Source: Melieria omissa
Taxonomy: Eukaryota > Arthropoda > Insecta > Diptera > Ulidiidae
Length of the DNA stretch: 64,000 bases
Reading direction: 5' to 3'
NCBI GenBank assembly: GCA_963971225.1
Contig: OZ020269.1
Coordinates: forward strand, 98,260,040-98,324,039
Below, piece by piece: positions 1 through 10,530 of this stretch. How positions within the stretch are numbered: position 1 is the first letter of the stretch; each line of letters opens with the position of its first letter. The notes under the pieces are model-generated. The model was not told the origin of the DNA. It did not search any database and saw nothing but the letters and a program-made list of their open reading frames with translations. Made by a program: the position numbers and the translations under genes.

Positions 1-302
1 ACAAATTTCAAAATAATTTCCAAATTACTTCTTTCAATTTTTTGACAATTTGACAACTATCGCATATTCACCTTATGTTAAATTAAATGAGCATTTTACT
101 TTATCAATGTTGCATCAGAATGCCAACAAAGCTTTTGCTTGATAAAAATCTTGACAAAATACCTTGATAAAAAATGTGTCAAGAATACACAGAATCAGGC
201 TGTAACTTTGGGCCGCTGAACACGAAACTGAAGATCAAAACAATTTTGTGAGAAGCGTTTTTAAATCTTCGAAAAAACAGTTTTTACTCTGTTGTTTCAG
301 TT

Positions 303-1742
303 ATGAGCACATATCTCGTAAACGAACCATCCGACTAACACAAGATGTCCGTCGGCCAGAAGATAATAACTTAGCTTTTCCAGAGATATACAGATTGTCC
401 AAATCAGATGAGATTTGGAGAAATTACTGACGTTGAAAGTTGTAAAAAAGTAAATTTTTCGACCATTTTCAAAAATCATAAACTTCTGAATGTTTTTTTA
501 TAGATAAAATAAATTATTTCCGTTTGTTTCAAAACCTAAAATAAAAAATATATTATTTTTGCAAATATTAAGCCCAACATCAATGGAATCGAAAGAAAGA
601 TGACAAAGTTATGATGCACTGAGTGAAAACACCAACTTTACATTTCTTATGTTTACCAGGTATGCGCCTATGAAACCGGTAATTATTTTGAAAAAAACAC
701 GTTTATTGTGAGGAAATGATTACAATTTTATTCTTCAAAGTAATGGCCATCGCTAGCTACACATTTTTCCCATCTCTCAGGCAATTTATGGATGCCTCGC
801 CAAAAAATTGTTTCGTCTTTTGCCTGAAACCAATCATCGATCCATTTTTTGGCTTCTGCGTAAGAAATGAAGCGCTGTTCCGTTAATGCGTGGCCCATCG
901 ATGCGAACATGTGATAATCCGAAGGCGCCAAGTCTGGTGAGTAAGCCGCATGAGCAAGAGCTTCCCAGTTGTACGATGCAACCAATTCTTTGGTGGCTCT
1001 AGTGCGGTGTGGTGGTGCGTTGTCATCGAGGAAAATCACTTTGTGTTGCCTGGCTTCATATTCTGGGCGTTTTGGCGTATAGCACGGTTCAAATTAACCG
1101 TTAACCGTTTCACCAGGTTTTAGAAGGTTTTTTTCTTCAAATGGTAACACAAAATTAACTGTGTCCGCAAATCGTAATTTGTAGGCACGTAATCCGACAT
1201 TTTCCGGAGCGTCAAACAATGCGTTGTTGGATGAAACTTGACAAATTGTGAACTGAATATTGTTGACATATGACAGAAGAAGTAAACATGTTATTTGGTA
1301 CGGTTCCGAAGTTTATAAATATTCGGCTATTTACCGCTAGATGTCGTTACCGGTTTCATAGGCGCATACCTGGTATATAGGCGTGAAACTAAAGGTCATT
1401 TACCTGGCATAGTCAGTTTTCATTTTCTGACCCAAAGTGATTTTTAAAGGACTTTTAAATTTAATTTTAAGGACATACACATTTCAAATACTTCATTAAA
1501 TATTTGCGGTTATGCAATAATGAAGATGTGGGTATCAAATAAAAGAGAGAAATTGTCTCCTTTTAAATAAATTTTCTATTTTGAACTTTCAGGACCAAAA
1601 TATGTCACGTAGGGGAAACATACATGTTTTGGATCTCAGTCTGTAGATTCATAGATCTAAATTTTATTCTATTTCAAATTTCTCAAAAAAATTAACCGAA
1701 CCTCCCCCCCCCCCCCGAAATAAAATCCTGCGTGCGCCACTG
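303..1742. repeat. Interspersed hAT-like repeat, copy 1 (interrupted by a mariner)
   Basis: This block recurs in opposite orientation at 11942-12587 and in part at about 41940-42288, and is duplicated at 50745-52183. Its right edge reads CTGCGTGCGCCACTG, the reverse of the CAGTGGCGCACGCAG that starts the 11.9 kb copy; CAGTGGCG is a common hAT-type end. No transposase is visible. A mariner (656-1373) sits inside it, and the 11.9 kb copy lacks that insertion. A run of about 15 C lies next to the edge. The class assignment is inference; the homology between copies is seen directly. Confidence 0.55.
656..1373 (-). mobile_element. Internally deleted mariner element
   Basis: Matching inverted ends (CCAGGTATGCGCCTATGAAA and its complement) are flanked by TA at 654-655 and 1374-1375. 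The minus strand at 728-1039 encodes the C-terminal part of a mariner transposase: the second catalytic Asp in DDNAPPH, then SPDLAPSD with 34 residues between the two Asp, which is the D34D spacing of mariner. The N-terminal DNA-binding domain and first catalytic Asp are missing, so the copy is non-autonomous. An almost identical copy lies at 51098-51815 because the whole region is duplicated. Confidence 0.88.
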
Positions 1743-2803
1743 CCCCAATGCATCAAATTTTGTCGCATTTCTGCAAAGAAGTGGGGTGATCTGCTGGAAG
1801 TTGGACGATCAGGCGATTATGCGCTGTTGCTGCCAAATTTGCCTCTATAAGCGGCCGCCGCTGTAAGATCAGGATGAGTCGTTGAGGAGTAATTAGCCTC
1901 CGAAGTTTGGTGCGTAGACTTGGTCAGCGAGTAATATTGGCGGTTCGTCTGCGGCCTTCGAAGTTGGCCTGTGAAAAGTTCGCGCGGTCCACTAGTGACA
2001 GAAGATTTTTGTACGAAAAATGAAAGTGGCAAAGTGCGCGGACATAGTGGCCAAAATAATGGCATAATCGAAAGGCGAACAAATATTCAGTGCCAAGTGT
2101 GTGGGCAAAATTTCGCTATTAACTATGAGTGGAAGGTCGACGAAAACAATTCTAAATAACGAATACTACTGCTGCCCGGGAATACTCATGCCAGGATGTT
2201 AGAGAAGCGTTAAAAGTGTTGCTGAAAATTGTTTCCTAATAAAAACTAATAACAAAATGTTTGAATCGATATGTGCGTCATATTCCTTATTTTCTAAAAT
2301 TATATTAGCTAATATCTAACCTATAAAAAAAGAGAAATGGGAAAAATCCTTGCTTATGATATGTTTTTTGTTTTAATTTTATTTTTCAAATTCTTTGATT
2401 AAATTTGGTTTATCTAAAAAAACAATGAAAATTGTTTTTAAACGGTTATTTCTTCTTACTATTTAAAATAGTTTTTTATGTAATTAAAAATAATAACTAA
2501 AAACATGAACTTATCTAATGTAAAATTATGTTAACGAAAAATTTTGCAAAAGAAAAAAAAGGGGGAAGAAAAAAATAATGTTTTTAAAAGCGAATTAAAA
2601 GAAAGGAAAATCGGTAAAAGAAAAAAAATAAAATACATTAATTTGGTTATATCGGGGAAAACGCACGTACACCTAAATACATTTTATTTTCGCAAAAACT
2701 AATGTAACAACATGTTCCTGGAAAACGCGCATCATGTCGCTGGGCCCAACGCATCGATGGAGCGAGAACAAACAAAACCGTGAGTGAACACTTAAAATTT
2801 ATA
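1743..2803. other. AT-rich intergenic stretch, no gene seen
   Basis: Short open frames here have no recognisable motif and are not supported by splice sites or a start context. The stretch 1790-2160 is GC-richer than the rest and may be an old repeat. From 2230 to 2650 it is dominated by A and T runs. Duplicated at 52184-53244. Confidence 0.5.
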
Positions 2804-3627
2804 TAGGGTGCGCCATCTGCTACTTTTTTTCTATTTGAAAAAACAACACGCTTTTTATGATGTGAAATCAATTTTTTGTATTGATAAATGAAGGTTGGTT
2901 TATGCCATTTATGTATGAAATATAACATCGGTCATGTGACCACCGCGGCTTCGTTTACAGGCCAACATCCGAGCATCAAAATTTTCAATGACTTTTTGCA
3001 GAATCATCGGGTCTATGGCCGCAATTTCAGTCCGAATATTGTGCTTAAGGTCTTGAATTGTCCGGGGAGCATTCGCATACACTCACACACACAATTCTCC
3101 ACCTGCTTTGTACTTCTCCTGCTCTTTGTAGGAAACGGAAAAAACATCTAGGGTTGACGCCAAGAGCCTAATACACTTCATCACCTGGCTGGTTCGGGCT
3201 GGTTTAAGACCTCCTAACAACAAATAAAAGGGGTTAGAGATCCTGTGGTATCATAATGGGCCTAGCTTGGCCTAAGTGAGCTCTTATATGAGAGCTGCCA
3301 CCACCACCTACTTACCTACCCATTCGCATACACTTTCCCTTTCAAAAATCCCCAAAGGAAATAGTCAAGAGGGGTTAAATCGCACGATCTCGGGGGCCAA
3401 TTCACATCGGAATTTCTTGAAATTATGCGGTCTTGAAATTTCTCCTGCAATAGGGCGATTGTCTGGCGAGACGTGTGGGCCGTTGCTCCGTCTTATATTT
3501 CCGATGTTATATTTCAAACATAAATGACATAAACCAACCTTCATTTATCAATAAAAAAAATTGATTTCACATCATAAAAAGCGTGTTGTTTTTTCAAATA
3601 GAAAAAAGTAGCAGATGGCGCACCCTG
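2804..3627 (-). mobile_element. Deleted Tc1/mariner-superfamily element (DUF4817-type transposase remnant)
   Basis: Very long inverted ends (more than 100 bp; outermost AGGGTGCGCC / GGCGCACCCT) are flanked by TA. The minus strand carries the C-terminal half of a transposase of the DUF4817 plus DDE type: DGATAHTS, then NWPPRSCDLTPLDYFLWG, then CKRSRGGHMTDVIFHT before a stop. The reading frame is split by a separate 238-bp insertion (3083-3320). The N-terminal half and the first catalytic Asp are absent. It is related to the element at 42661-43926 but belongs to a different subfamily, since the ends differ. Copy at 53245-54069. Confidence 0.8.
3083..3320 (-). mobile_element. SINE-like insertion inside the Tc1-like element
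   Basis: The insert is bounded by a 13-bp direct repeat CATTCGCATACAC (3070-3082 and 3321-3333), a retroposition-type target duplication. It interrupts the transposase remnant exactly there. Part of it (near GGTATCATAATGGGCC and the CTCTTATA segment) resembles the tail of the tRNA-derived SINE at 23449-23746. No full tRNA-like head is visible, so family and orientation are uncertain. Copy at 53524-53761. Confidence 0.6.
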
Positions 3628-3633
3628 TATATA

Positions 3634-4214
3634 CACTCGAACTTCGCTATAGTGAACTTCTATATAATGAAGTTCTCGGTATAATGAATTAATTTCAAAG
3701 ACACAGCTTTATCGTTCTATTCTAAGTGGTTTTTGATCTCCTTATAATAAACTTCCATATAGTGAATATTTCTCTACAATGAATACATTTTTAGTTGAAA
3801 ACTTTGCTTTCATTCGTTTTTTGTCTCCATATAATGAATTTTTCCATGTTATTTTCTGTCACGCATATTAACAACACTGAATACCGAAAAAAAGTGAAAC
3901 ATATTTAGGCGAACCCCAGAAGTTAAAAATAACAACAGCATAAGAAGAAGAATGTCACATCACTAATAATTAGAAAGTGCAAGATACAGCAATGCATCAG
4001 GACAAATTTTTGCTTCTCTTAATGTACTTCGAACAGCGTTTTTAAGTCTCTAAATGTATTAGAAGGCTTTGTTGAGGAAGAAAAGTGGAAGTGTGTAATG
4101 CAAACTAAAATACCTCATAATATAAAGAAATAAAAGATGTAAATAATCATTATCTCTATATAATGAAGTTTCTATATAATGAAGCTTTTTTCTGGTCCCG
4201 TGCGAATTCGACTG
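3634..4214. mobile_element. pogo-like MITE
   Basis: The left end reads CACTCGAACTTCGCTATAG after a TA, and the right end TTCGACTG before a TA. The more complete right end at 16377 shows that about 14 bp is missing here. The interior carries repeated CTATATAATGAA-type motifs in both orientations near the ends, as in pogo/Tigger-type miniature elements. No transposase is encoded. Copies at 54076-54658 (near identical) and 15482-16377 (left-truncated, carrying a SINE). Confidence 0.65.
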
Positions 4215-5226
4215 TATTTTAAATTGGTTTTCGTGCGTTTATTTGAAAAAAATTATAATAAAGTAAAGGGATAATTTTCAAGAAAAAACAAAATATGGGA
4301 AAAATTTATTAAAATTAATAAGAATTGGGACAGAAAAAAAAGAATTGAGAAATAAAATGGGATTATTTTTGTTTTGAAAATATATTTTTTTTAAAACAAA
4401 AATTTTAAAAAATTTTGGTTATTTTTTTCTCATACAAATATTCGCCTAAGTTTTATAAAACATTATATCCTAAGCAAATGTAATTGTTATTTTTTTCTCC
4501 ATGAATTAATTGTATTGCTAACTTTATTCGTTGATTTTTGCTTTATCTATAAATGTGATTAAATGTTTTAAATATTTTTTGGAAATTCAAAATAGTTTAA
4601 ATTAATAATAATAATTAAATTAAAAATTTGATTGTAGTAGGTTAAGATTATGAAATAAAAATTTGTTATTATGATTGTTTAAGTGAAGAAAATGTTTGTA
4701 CTGTCACTGAAGTGGGGTAGGGAGGGTTGATTTTTCCATTTGCGTTTCCGAATTTCACCTTAGGAAACAAAAAGCAAAAATAATTCGAACTCAATGTTGT
4801 ATCGCCTAGCCGGCAACAACAACAACAGCCATAGCTTATTGCTCTTCTCCTCATATATGTAAGAAGCAAGTGGCACTTCTTTCTGTTGGCCGACAACAAC
4901 AGCAACCACAGCCGATGCTATTTTCCCTTCAATGCTTCGCGGAGCCGCATGCGATATTTACCTTCTTCTAATCTTTGTGCTGCTCGTTCTGTGATACGAA
5001 ACAAAAACGAAAGCTGTCTAGTGCTGTTTGTAATGTTAATAGCAGAGGACGTAATGTTCAATTAACAGTGGTCGTAATATTACGACCCCTTAACATTTTT
5101 GAATTTGTATGAGATGCGCGTTCAGTATTACTGTTTATTCTGTGATACAACTCAATATTTTTTTTTTACATTTAATTGATAGAATTCATTCAAATCGCAT
5201 ACATTTGTATTTATTTTTGTATAAGA
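4215..5226. other. 3' intergenic region of gene A, AT-rich
   Basis: No gene is recognised. The stretch is also present downstream of B (16378-17364) and F (54659-55670), so it belongs to the duplicated unit. A 78-codon open frame at 4669-4905 is kept in all three copies, but it is rich in simple CAA/TTG repeats and has no known motif. At this low divergence its conservation means little. Confidence 0.5.
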
Positions 5227-5232
5227 TTTATT
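5227..5232 (-). terminator. Polyadenylation signal of gene A
   Basis: AATAAA on the minus strand, about 63 bp past the stop codon of gene A. The same signal lies after B (17365-17370) and F (55671-55676). Confidence 0.6.
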
Positions 5233-5294
5233 TAATGATTTTTGATTTGATTGATTGATTTGATGAGTTGATTTTTACAACTTCTATCAAGTAA

Positions 5295-6948
5295 TCACCA
5301 ATCATTTTCTTCGCTGTCTGGAATTGGCGTTGTTGTTGTTGTGGGGCTTTTTTGCACTAGATTCTTAGTTGCGCTAAAGGGAAAGTTGTCAATGACGGCG
5401 GGCACCTCGGCGGGTTTGCAACAAAATGCATAGCCCAACATGGCCTTGCGACGCATTCGGCCAAAGTCGCTGTTCCTCAGCCACTCGATTTCATCGCACA
5501 TGTCCGTGCAGAATGTATGCGTGCTTGGCTCTTCGACCTGCAATCGAAAATATTCGTCAAAAAAGTGGTCCAGTTGTTGTTAGATGAGTGTGAATTTGAA
5601 ACGTACATAGGGCGAGTTGTGTGCGATGACCACAAACTCCTCGCCTATACCCTCTTCCAGAGACTTTATATAGGACCAGATGTAGGCCGGCGCATGGACA
5701 CGCGCATCGGGGGGTCCCACAGCTAATGTTGTATTTTTGTTGCAATTGCTTTCCATGGCTGGTATGGAAATGCGTCCGTGGGTACCCGTGTGGACCATAT
5801 AAGTGACGTCTTGGACGCGTGCTGTCAGCGCTTCCATGTAAAACTGCCAGTTGCCGAGGCGTAAATGCCGCCACCACATCGTATTGAAGATGTAAGAAAA
5901 GCCGGAGAGTTTAACTTGTACCGATGAATCTTGCAACAGGCTCTCATAGTCGAATGTAAAAGCCCTCAGTAGAGGCTTACTCAATTTCTCCTCATTCCAA
6001 GACTTTTCGAATTTTTCCGTGCTAAAATACAAAATATAATAAAATGGCGAAATTGTGTGCTGAAATAGAATGAATTCCATAAAGCATAGTGTGCCCGATT
6101 GGCGACTACTTACTTGGAACACTTGCTTACTTACCTCATAAACGAAAAGTAGCTGCTTAGATCTTCGAGCTGAGTCGTCAAGTCGATGTTTAGCTTGTTG
6201 ACACGCGACCTAGTGGACGTTGGCTTCATCGCGGAAAGACACAGTCGATTCGGTAAGAATTCAAATTAATAGCATTCAACTATATATACTCGTACCTCGT
6301 CTACCAAGGATCTTTCGGCCACGTAGCTGGCGTATTTGAGCGACAGTGTGGCAAAGTCGTAGCACACGCCGGCAACAACAGTATCGTCCGCGTCAGCGGT
6401 TTTAATGCCAATGCCGTACGTTGTGAAGTTAACACAATTTGGCAATTTCTGTACGCTTTCGTAAAGATTGAAGGTTGTTGAGTCGTCACATGAAATTCTA
6501 ACATTTCGTTCGCTCAGGCTTTGACGTGGCTCTGGCTCAGACCATTGTGGCTGTGAACGTCGTGGCTGAGGCAATTCTTCGTAATACATTGAATTGGCAG
6601 TGCAAAATAACTGTACGGATTTTTTAACTGTCGGACTCCAATAGCGTGAACTGGAATATAACCAAATTACTTAAATAGGAATCACATAGTTGCAAATTTT
6701 CGAAATTCTACTTACTGGAGTTTGATTACGTTGCTGCAAAGGGCTGTCAGTGTTTCGCCCGACTTAAAGCTCACTTTATTTTGCTTAGCTCTAAAGACGA
6801 ATTTATGGGAACCGAATTGTTTTGTAAACAGCGGAGATGGTCCAATTATTTCTAACTCGCACTGCGAGTGTGCTGCAACAACGGCAAAGACCAAAAGAAC
6901 ACCAAGTACGACACCGACATGGCAAAAGTTGCTGCTCAGGCGCTCCAT
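5295..6948 (-). CDS. Gene A: secreted non-specific-nuclease-like protein (subfamily 1), catalytic His lost
   Basis: Five exons read on the minus strand: 6716-6948, 6296-6650, 6135-6223, 5607-6021 and 5295-5537. All introns (65, 72, 113 and 69 bp) are GT-AG and the phases join to 444 codons. Residues 1-28 form a signal peptide (hydrophobic VGVVLGVLLVFAVVAA) before QC. The order of conserved blocks matches the insect Endonuclease_NS family: N-terminal Cys domain with SPSPLF-like and VQLFC segments, VVAGVCYDF, VNKLNID, YIFN, LGNW (282-284), APAYIWSYI, then CTDMCDEIEWL (374-384) and GYAFCC (399-404). The DRGH-type motif is degenerate: LLRAF (243-247) has Phe where the catalytic His belongs, and W284+4 is Met rather than Glu. 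The Mg-ligand Asn position (N272) remains. I infer a secreted, probably non-catalytic protein. The start is the first ATG after the initiator; an upstream in-frame ATG lies before it. Confidence 0.85.
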
Positions 6949-6987
6949 TTCCTTTCGACGGAGATGTTCTCGTTGAATTGCAAAGCG

Positions 6988-7026
6988 AAACTGAATTGCT
7001 GTACCGTTGTCGATGATCATTTTATA
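6988..7026 (-). promoter_or_regulatory. Core promoter of gene A (TATA box and initiator)
   Basis: TATAAAA on the minus strand at 7020-7026, followed about 34 bp later by TCAGTT (6989-6994), the fly initiator consensus. This places the transcription start just upstream of the ATG at 6948, with a 5' UTR of about 44 nt, and excludes the in-frame ATG at 7015-7017 as the start. The TATA box is preserved in all six copies. Confidence 0.6.
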
Positions 7027-7228
7027 CGATCCCTGCACAAACTTTATAAAAAACTGCACAATAAGCAAAAACGAATATAACTGATAAATATAAACAAAGC
7101 GTAATTTTGCAAATGTAAACATTTGTGATTGTGTGCGTTACAGTGAATTGTTTGTCCTGTTTGATTGAGTGGCGGCCACGTTGACACTCAGACACTAAAT
7201 AAGTAGTTAGAACTACGAATATAAAATA

Positions 7229-7779
7229 CGAGGGCGGGTCAATAAGTCCGTGACTTTTTGAATGAAACACAGGTTTTTAGATAAAAAGTTATTTTATTTT
7301 TCAACGTAGTCTCCTTTGAGATCTATACACTTAGCCCAACGTTTCTCCAGTTTTTTTATCCCTTCCGAAAAATATGATTTGCCGAGGTCTTCAAAATAGG
7401 CATTTGTTTGTGAGATGACTTCGTCATTGGAGGCAAATCTCTTTCCGCCGAGTCATTTCTTCAAGTTTGGGAACAAGAAATAGTCACTTGGGGCTAGATC
7501 GGGTGAATAGGCGGGATGAGGGAGCAATTCGTAGCCCAATTCATGGATTTTTGCCATGGAAACTGCACATGTGTGCACCCGTGCACACGAAATTCACTTT
7601 TTTCGATTTTCTTCTCAGTCAACGCGGTAGTCTGATATTAACGGCTGTCAAAAACAAACTAAATGTCGCAGCTTGTTCAATTTTTGACAAGAGTCAACTG
7701 ACACATGACTGAGCAGTGTTGCCATTTCAATTAAGAGGCGGGAAATTCAAAAAGTCACGGACTTATTGACCCGCCCTCG
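7229..7779 (-). mobile_element. Deleted mariner element upstream of gene A
   Basis: The inverted ends CGAGGGCGGGTCAATAAGTC and complement are flanked by TA (7227-7228, 7780-7781). The minus strand keeps the 3' end of a mariner transposase (LKWLGGKRF-like, KKLEKRWPKCIDLKGDYV), interrupted here by a stop where B reads W. The N-terminal two thirds are missing. The same insertion sits at the same place in B (19365-19920) and F (57673-58223), so it predates the split of subfamily 1 copies. Confidence 0.88.
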
Positions 7780-7781
7780 TA

Positions 7782-8501
7782 TGAAGAGTTAATTATTGAT
7801 AATTATTTATAAGCCAAATGTATCTAAACCTGAACTTATTGACTAAAAAAGATAACAATAGCAAAGAAACAATGTAATTGATCTTTGCCTATTTAGAAGA
7901 TTATCCTTAGGCAAAGCAACATCGAACTCTATTAAAAGGTGAGTTTTCGGTTCGTTGAATAAAAACGACTATAACATTCGTGTTATATACTTTTAATTTT
8001 CAGAAAGCATTAAAAACCGCGTTTTTCCACTCAGAAAGCACAAATGAGCAAAATAAAAACAGAGCAAATCGTGGTAGGTAGTTGTCCCAACGTTCCGTGT
8101 TACATACTAGGAAAACTATTACAGATCTGTGACAACCGTGACCCAAGTACAAATTCAACCAAGGAGGGTAACATCAGATTTTATGTAAAAACAAGCTGAA
8201 ATTTCGTCCTAAAAATTAAAAAAAAAATAGATGGATATAAAATTTGCGTTTGTAAACTTTCTTTATACACTTTGAAGCATCAATTATAATTAAAACAATT
8301 AGACACTTCATCTTTCAATATTCAAGGCTTCAGTGCCACTAATGGTGTAAAATGTATCACCCTCAAAATCTCCTAAACTTTCTCCTAAACAATTCTTCCT
8401 CGCAAAAATTTGTCTAAAAGGCCAAGAATCTTCTAAATCTAGAAGGAAATCTTCTGATCTGGCAACAGATTTCAAATTTGGTTCATTATTTGTTTTAATA
8501 T
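7782..8501. other. Upstream flank of gene A, conserved between array units
   Basis: No gene is seen. The segment 8225-8450 is clearly homologous to 28090-28345 (C) and 39630-39855 (D), including a stretch with CTTCAGTGCCACTAATGG. It is therefore part of the ancestral duplication unit, present before the two subfamilies separated. Confidence 0.6.
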
Positions 8502-8925
8502 TGTTACGAAAATTACCTTTCTAAGTTCGTATACTGGATTGTGCTTGAAAATAAAACCATTTCAATTACTCAGCGCAAACGCAGTCAAAAACCAACAATC
8601 GCTTTATTTACAAATTTACACTTGTTACTATATTACTTTACACTACTACTATTGCATGTTTCCCCTTAGCTTTCTCAACACAGACTCGACCCTTTGCACT
8701 GCACGCTGCTGCCTTTTATACTTGTTTTCTTATCGCGTCGATGTTTCTTGCACATTCTAGTTGTACTCTCTATCTCGATTATTCTAGCACAGCTCATCAC
8801 CTTTCGCGAACCATCCTCGCCATATCGAAATTATAGCAAGTTTGCCGTACTCCAAAGTGAATGCCTAAAAGTATGCTTGGAAAAGCATTCATGCATAGCA
8901 CAGCACAGAGTGCCTCATCGTTGCA
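8502..8925 (-). mobile_element. Solo LTR (gypsy-type), 424 bp
   Basis: On the minus strand it starts TGCAACGATG and ends TTTTCGTAACA, with a 4-bp direct repeat ATAT on both sides. It carries a promoter-like TATAAAAGGCAGCAGCG on the minus strand, as expected at the U3/R border. No internal retrovirus-like genes remain, so it is a solo LTR. Copies in the same place: 21002-21425 and 58989-59412. A diverged relative is the nested LTR at 12856-14471. Confidence 0.75.
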
Positions 8926-8999
8926 ATATGCTTGTTTTGATTCAGATTTGAACGAGTAATTTTCCGCTGAAACAGTATTGTTTTACTGCATTTTGAATG

Positions 9000-9195
9000 A
9001 AGGTAGCCGGGTACCTTCGTATGGAACAAGGGGGTAGTGTTCAAAAATCGGATCTAAAAGTTATGCAGAAAAAGTTTTCTTCCTATATAAGATATCTAAA
9101 AATAGTAAATTGATTTTTAGGAAGATACCAAATTCCTTGGCCGAAAGTAGGATATTTTTACTTCAATAAATGCAAGAAGGTACCCAGGTACCTTC
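9000..9195. repeat. Paired near-palindromes around GGTACC
   Basis: Two near-palindromes of the form AAGGTACCC|GGGTACCTT lie about 178 bp apart (9000-9017, here with one mismatch, and about 9178-9195). In units B (21500-21517) and F (59487-59504) the first one is a perfect 18-bp palindrome. Function unknown. Confidence 0.5.
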
Positions 9196-9389
9196 GTAAG
9201 GAGGGTTAATACAGAAGGGTTAATACAAACAATTATCAAATCAAATATGTATTCAAAGCGTCTAAAGGGTTTGAAAATGAGCTAAGGAATTGATGGGAAA
9301 TGTCGTGGCGCATCTCAACTTACAGCAGCAAAACAATAAATGTTAAACAATAAATGTATACTCCAATAAAAGAGTCCGATATTACTAAA

Positions 9390-9925
9390 CGGCGTGCAAA
9401 TTCCGACGCTCGACGCTAAGCTGCGGTGTAGAGAACACATAAAAAATAAAAAGGCTGAACTTGAGTTCAAATACAGAAATATGTACTGACTAGTTGGCAG
9501 GAAATCTGTTCTGTTAATACAAAATAAAATTACCATCTATGTCAGCTATGGGGCTGCACCAGCCAAAGCAATCGAGATATAATACAGCGATTCCTAAACA
9601 AAGTACTAAGAGCTATTGTGAATGCTCCCTGGTATATCCGCAACAACAATCTTCACCGAAGAAATTTCATCGCTTCAAAAGTAACCTAATCCTAAAAGGA
9701 GGCTTCACAGAACAAGACCATCAGATCTCCTACAATAGTGCCAACTCAACTTATGTTAAGTCATTTGTTTTGCCATATAAACTTTGTTATTAATGTTTAT
9801 GTTATTGTAAGTTTAACTAGAAATTGTTATTCCCCGCATTGACTTTATTATACCAAATGTAAATTCTTTGTTAGTTCATATATTTCTTTGGAACTAGTTG
9901 CAATGTTAATTGAAGAATAAAAAAA
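9390..9925 (+). mobile_element. Jockey-clade LINE 3' remnant
   Basis: The plus strand encodes degenerate pieces of the end of a Jockey reverse transcriptase: EHIKNKKAELEFKYRNMY, VGRKSV, then in a shifted frame IIQRFLNKVLRAIVNAPWYI and RNNNLHRRNFIASK. These match the conserved C-terminal segment of Jockey-type RT. The 3' UTR follows and ends in AATAAAAAAAA at about 9917-9925. The C and D units lack it, so it inserted in the subfamily 1 lineage. Copies at about 21890-22425 and 59875-60413. Confidence 0.7.
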
Positions 9926-10530
9926 ATGTGTCCTTCCATCGACGACTCGGTCTCAGCTGTTCGAAGACAAACAGAGATAACGATTTTGCAAAGCGACATT
10001 TTCTTAAATACTCCAAGGGTCACTAGGTCGCTTCACAACTGTGTCCGTGCTTTTGCGTCAGAAAGCACGGAGTGCAAGTTTTGTCGTTCAAGAGAGGTCT
10101 CCGCTACTCAATTGCCCACCCAGGCCGTAGTAGCACCCATCCTAATACCTTTTTTACCACATACAATGCTTACAAGAATCGACTCTACGTGGTAAATTGA
10201 TTGTTACTACTTATCAGTTTTGAAAATTTAAATGACAAATTTTTGATTTAGTAAATGAAGTAAAATCTTTTTTTTTGTTCATTGATATAATTCGCAGATC
10301 AACCCTTATCAACATTAGTGTACAAGTATCAGCATCAGTTTGGTGATTTCGAATTGGGTGGAGCATTGATTTGGGTACCTTATCAGTTGACCCTTTTGAA
10401 TAGAGCAAATATTTTTTTATTAACAATCAACGACTTTTAATTGTTGCAATTGGGGGAACTCCCCAAATCGAGAGTTAAAATAGTTTCTGTTTGCAATTTA
10501 GTAAAAAATCAATTATTTATAGCAAACTAT
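9926..10530. repeat. Old LINE-derived segment shared by all array units
   Basis: Homologous to 22426-23035, 29035-29372 plus 30982-31260, 40553-41110 and 60414-61020. In the C and D units the adjoining minus strand reads RRWKDEVEDALSSLGVTNW, the C-terminal end typical of I/R1-type LINE polyproteins, so this is probably an ancient LINE tail carried along by the array duplication. No active gene. Confidence 0.55.

Noticed and set aside
5557..5877. 106-codon minus-strand ORF over exon 4 of gene A (and its copies in B, C, F)
   Set aside because: Shadow of the real exon in another frame; it ignores the splice site and lacks family motifs.
6949..7122. Upstream in-frame extension of exon 1 of gene A
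   Set aside because: The extra ATGs lie upstream of or within the TATA/initiator region, and the extension would bury the signal peptide.
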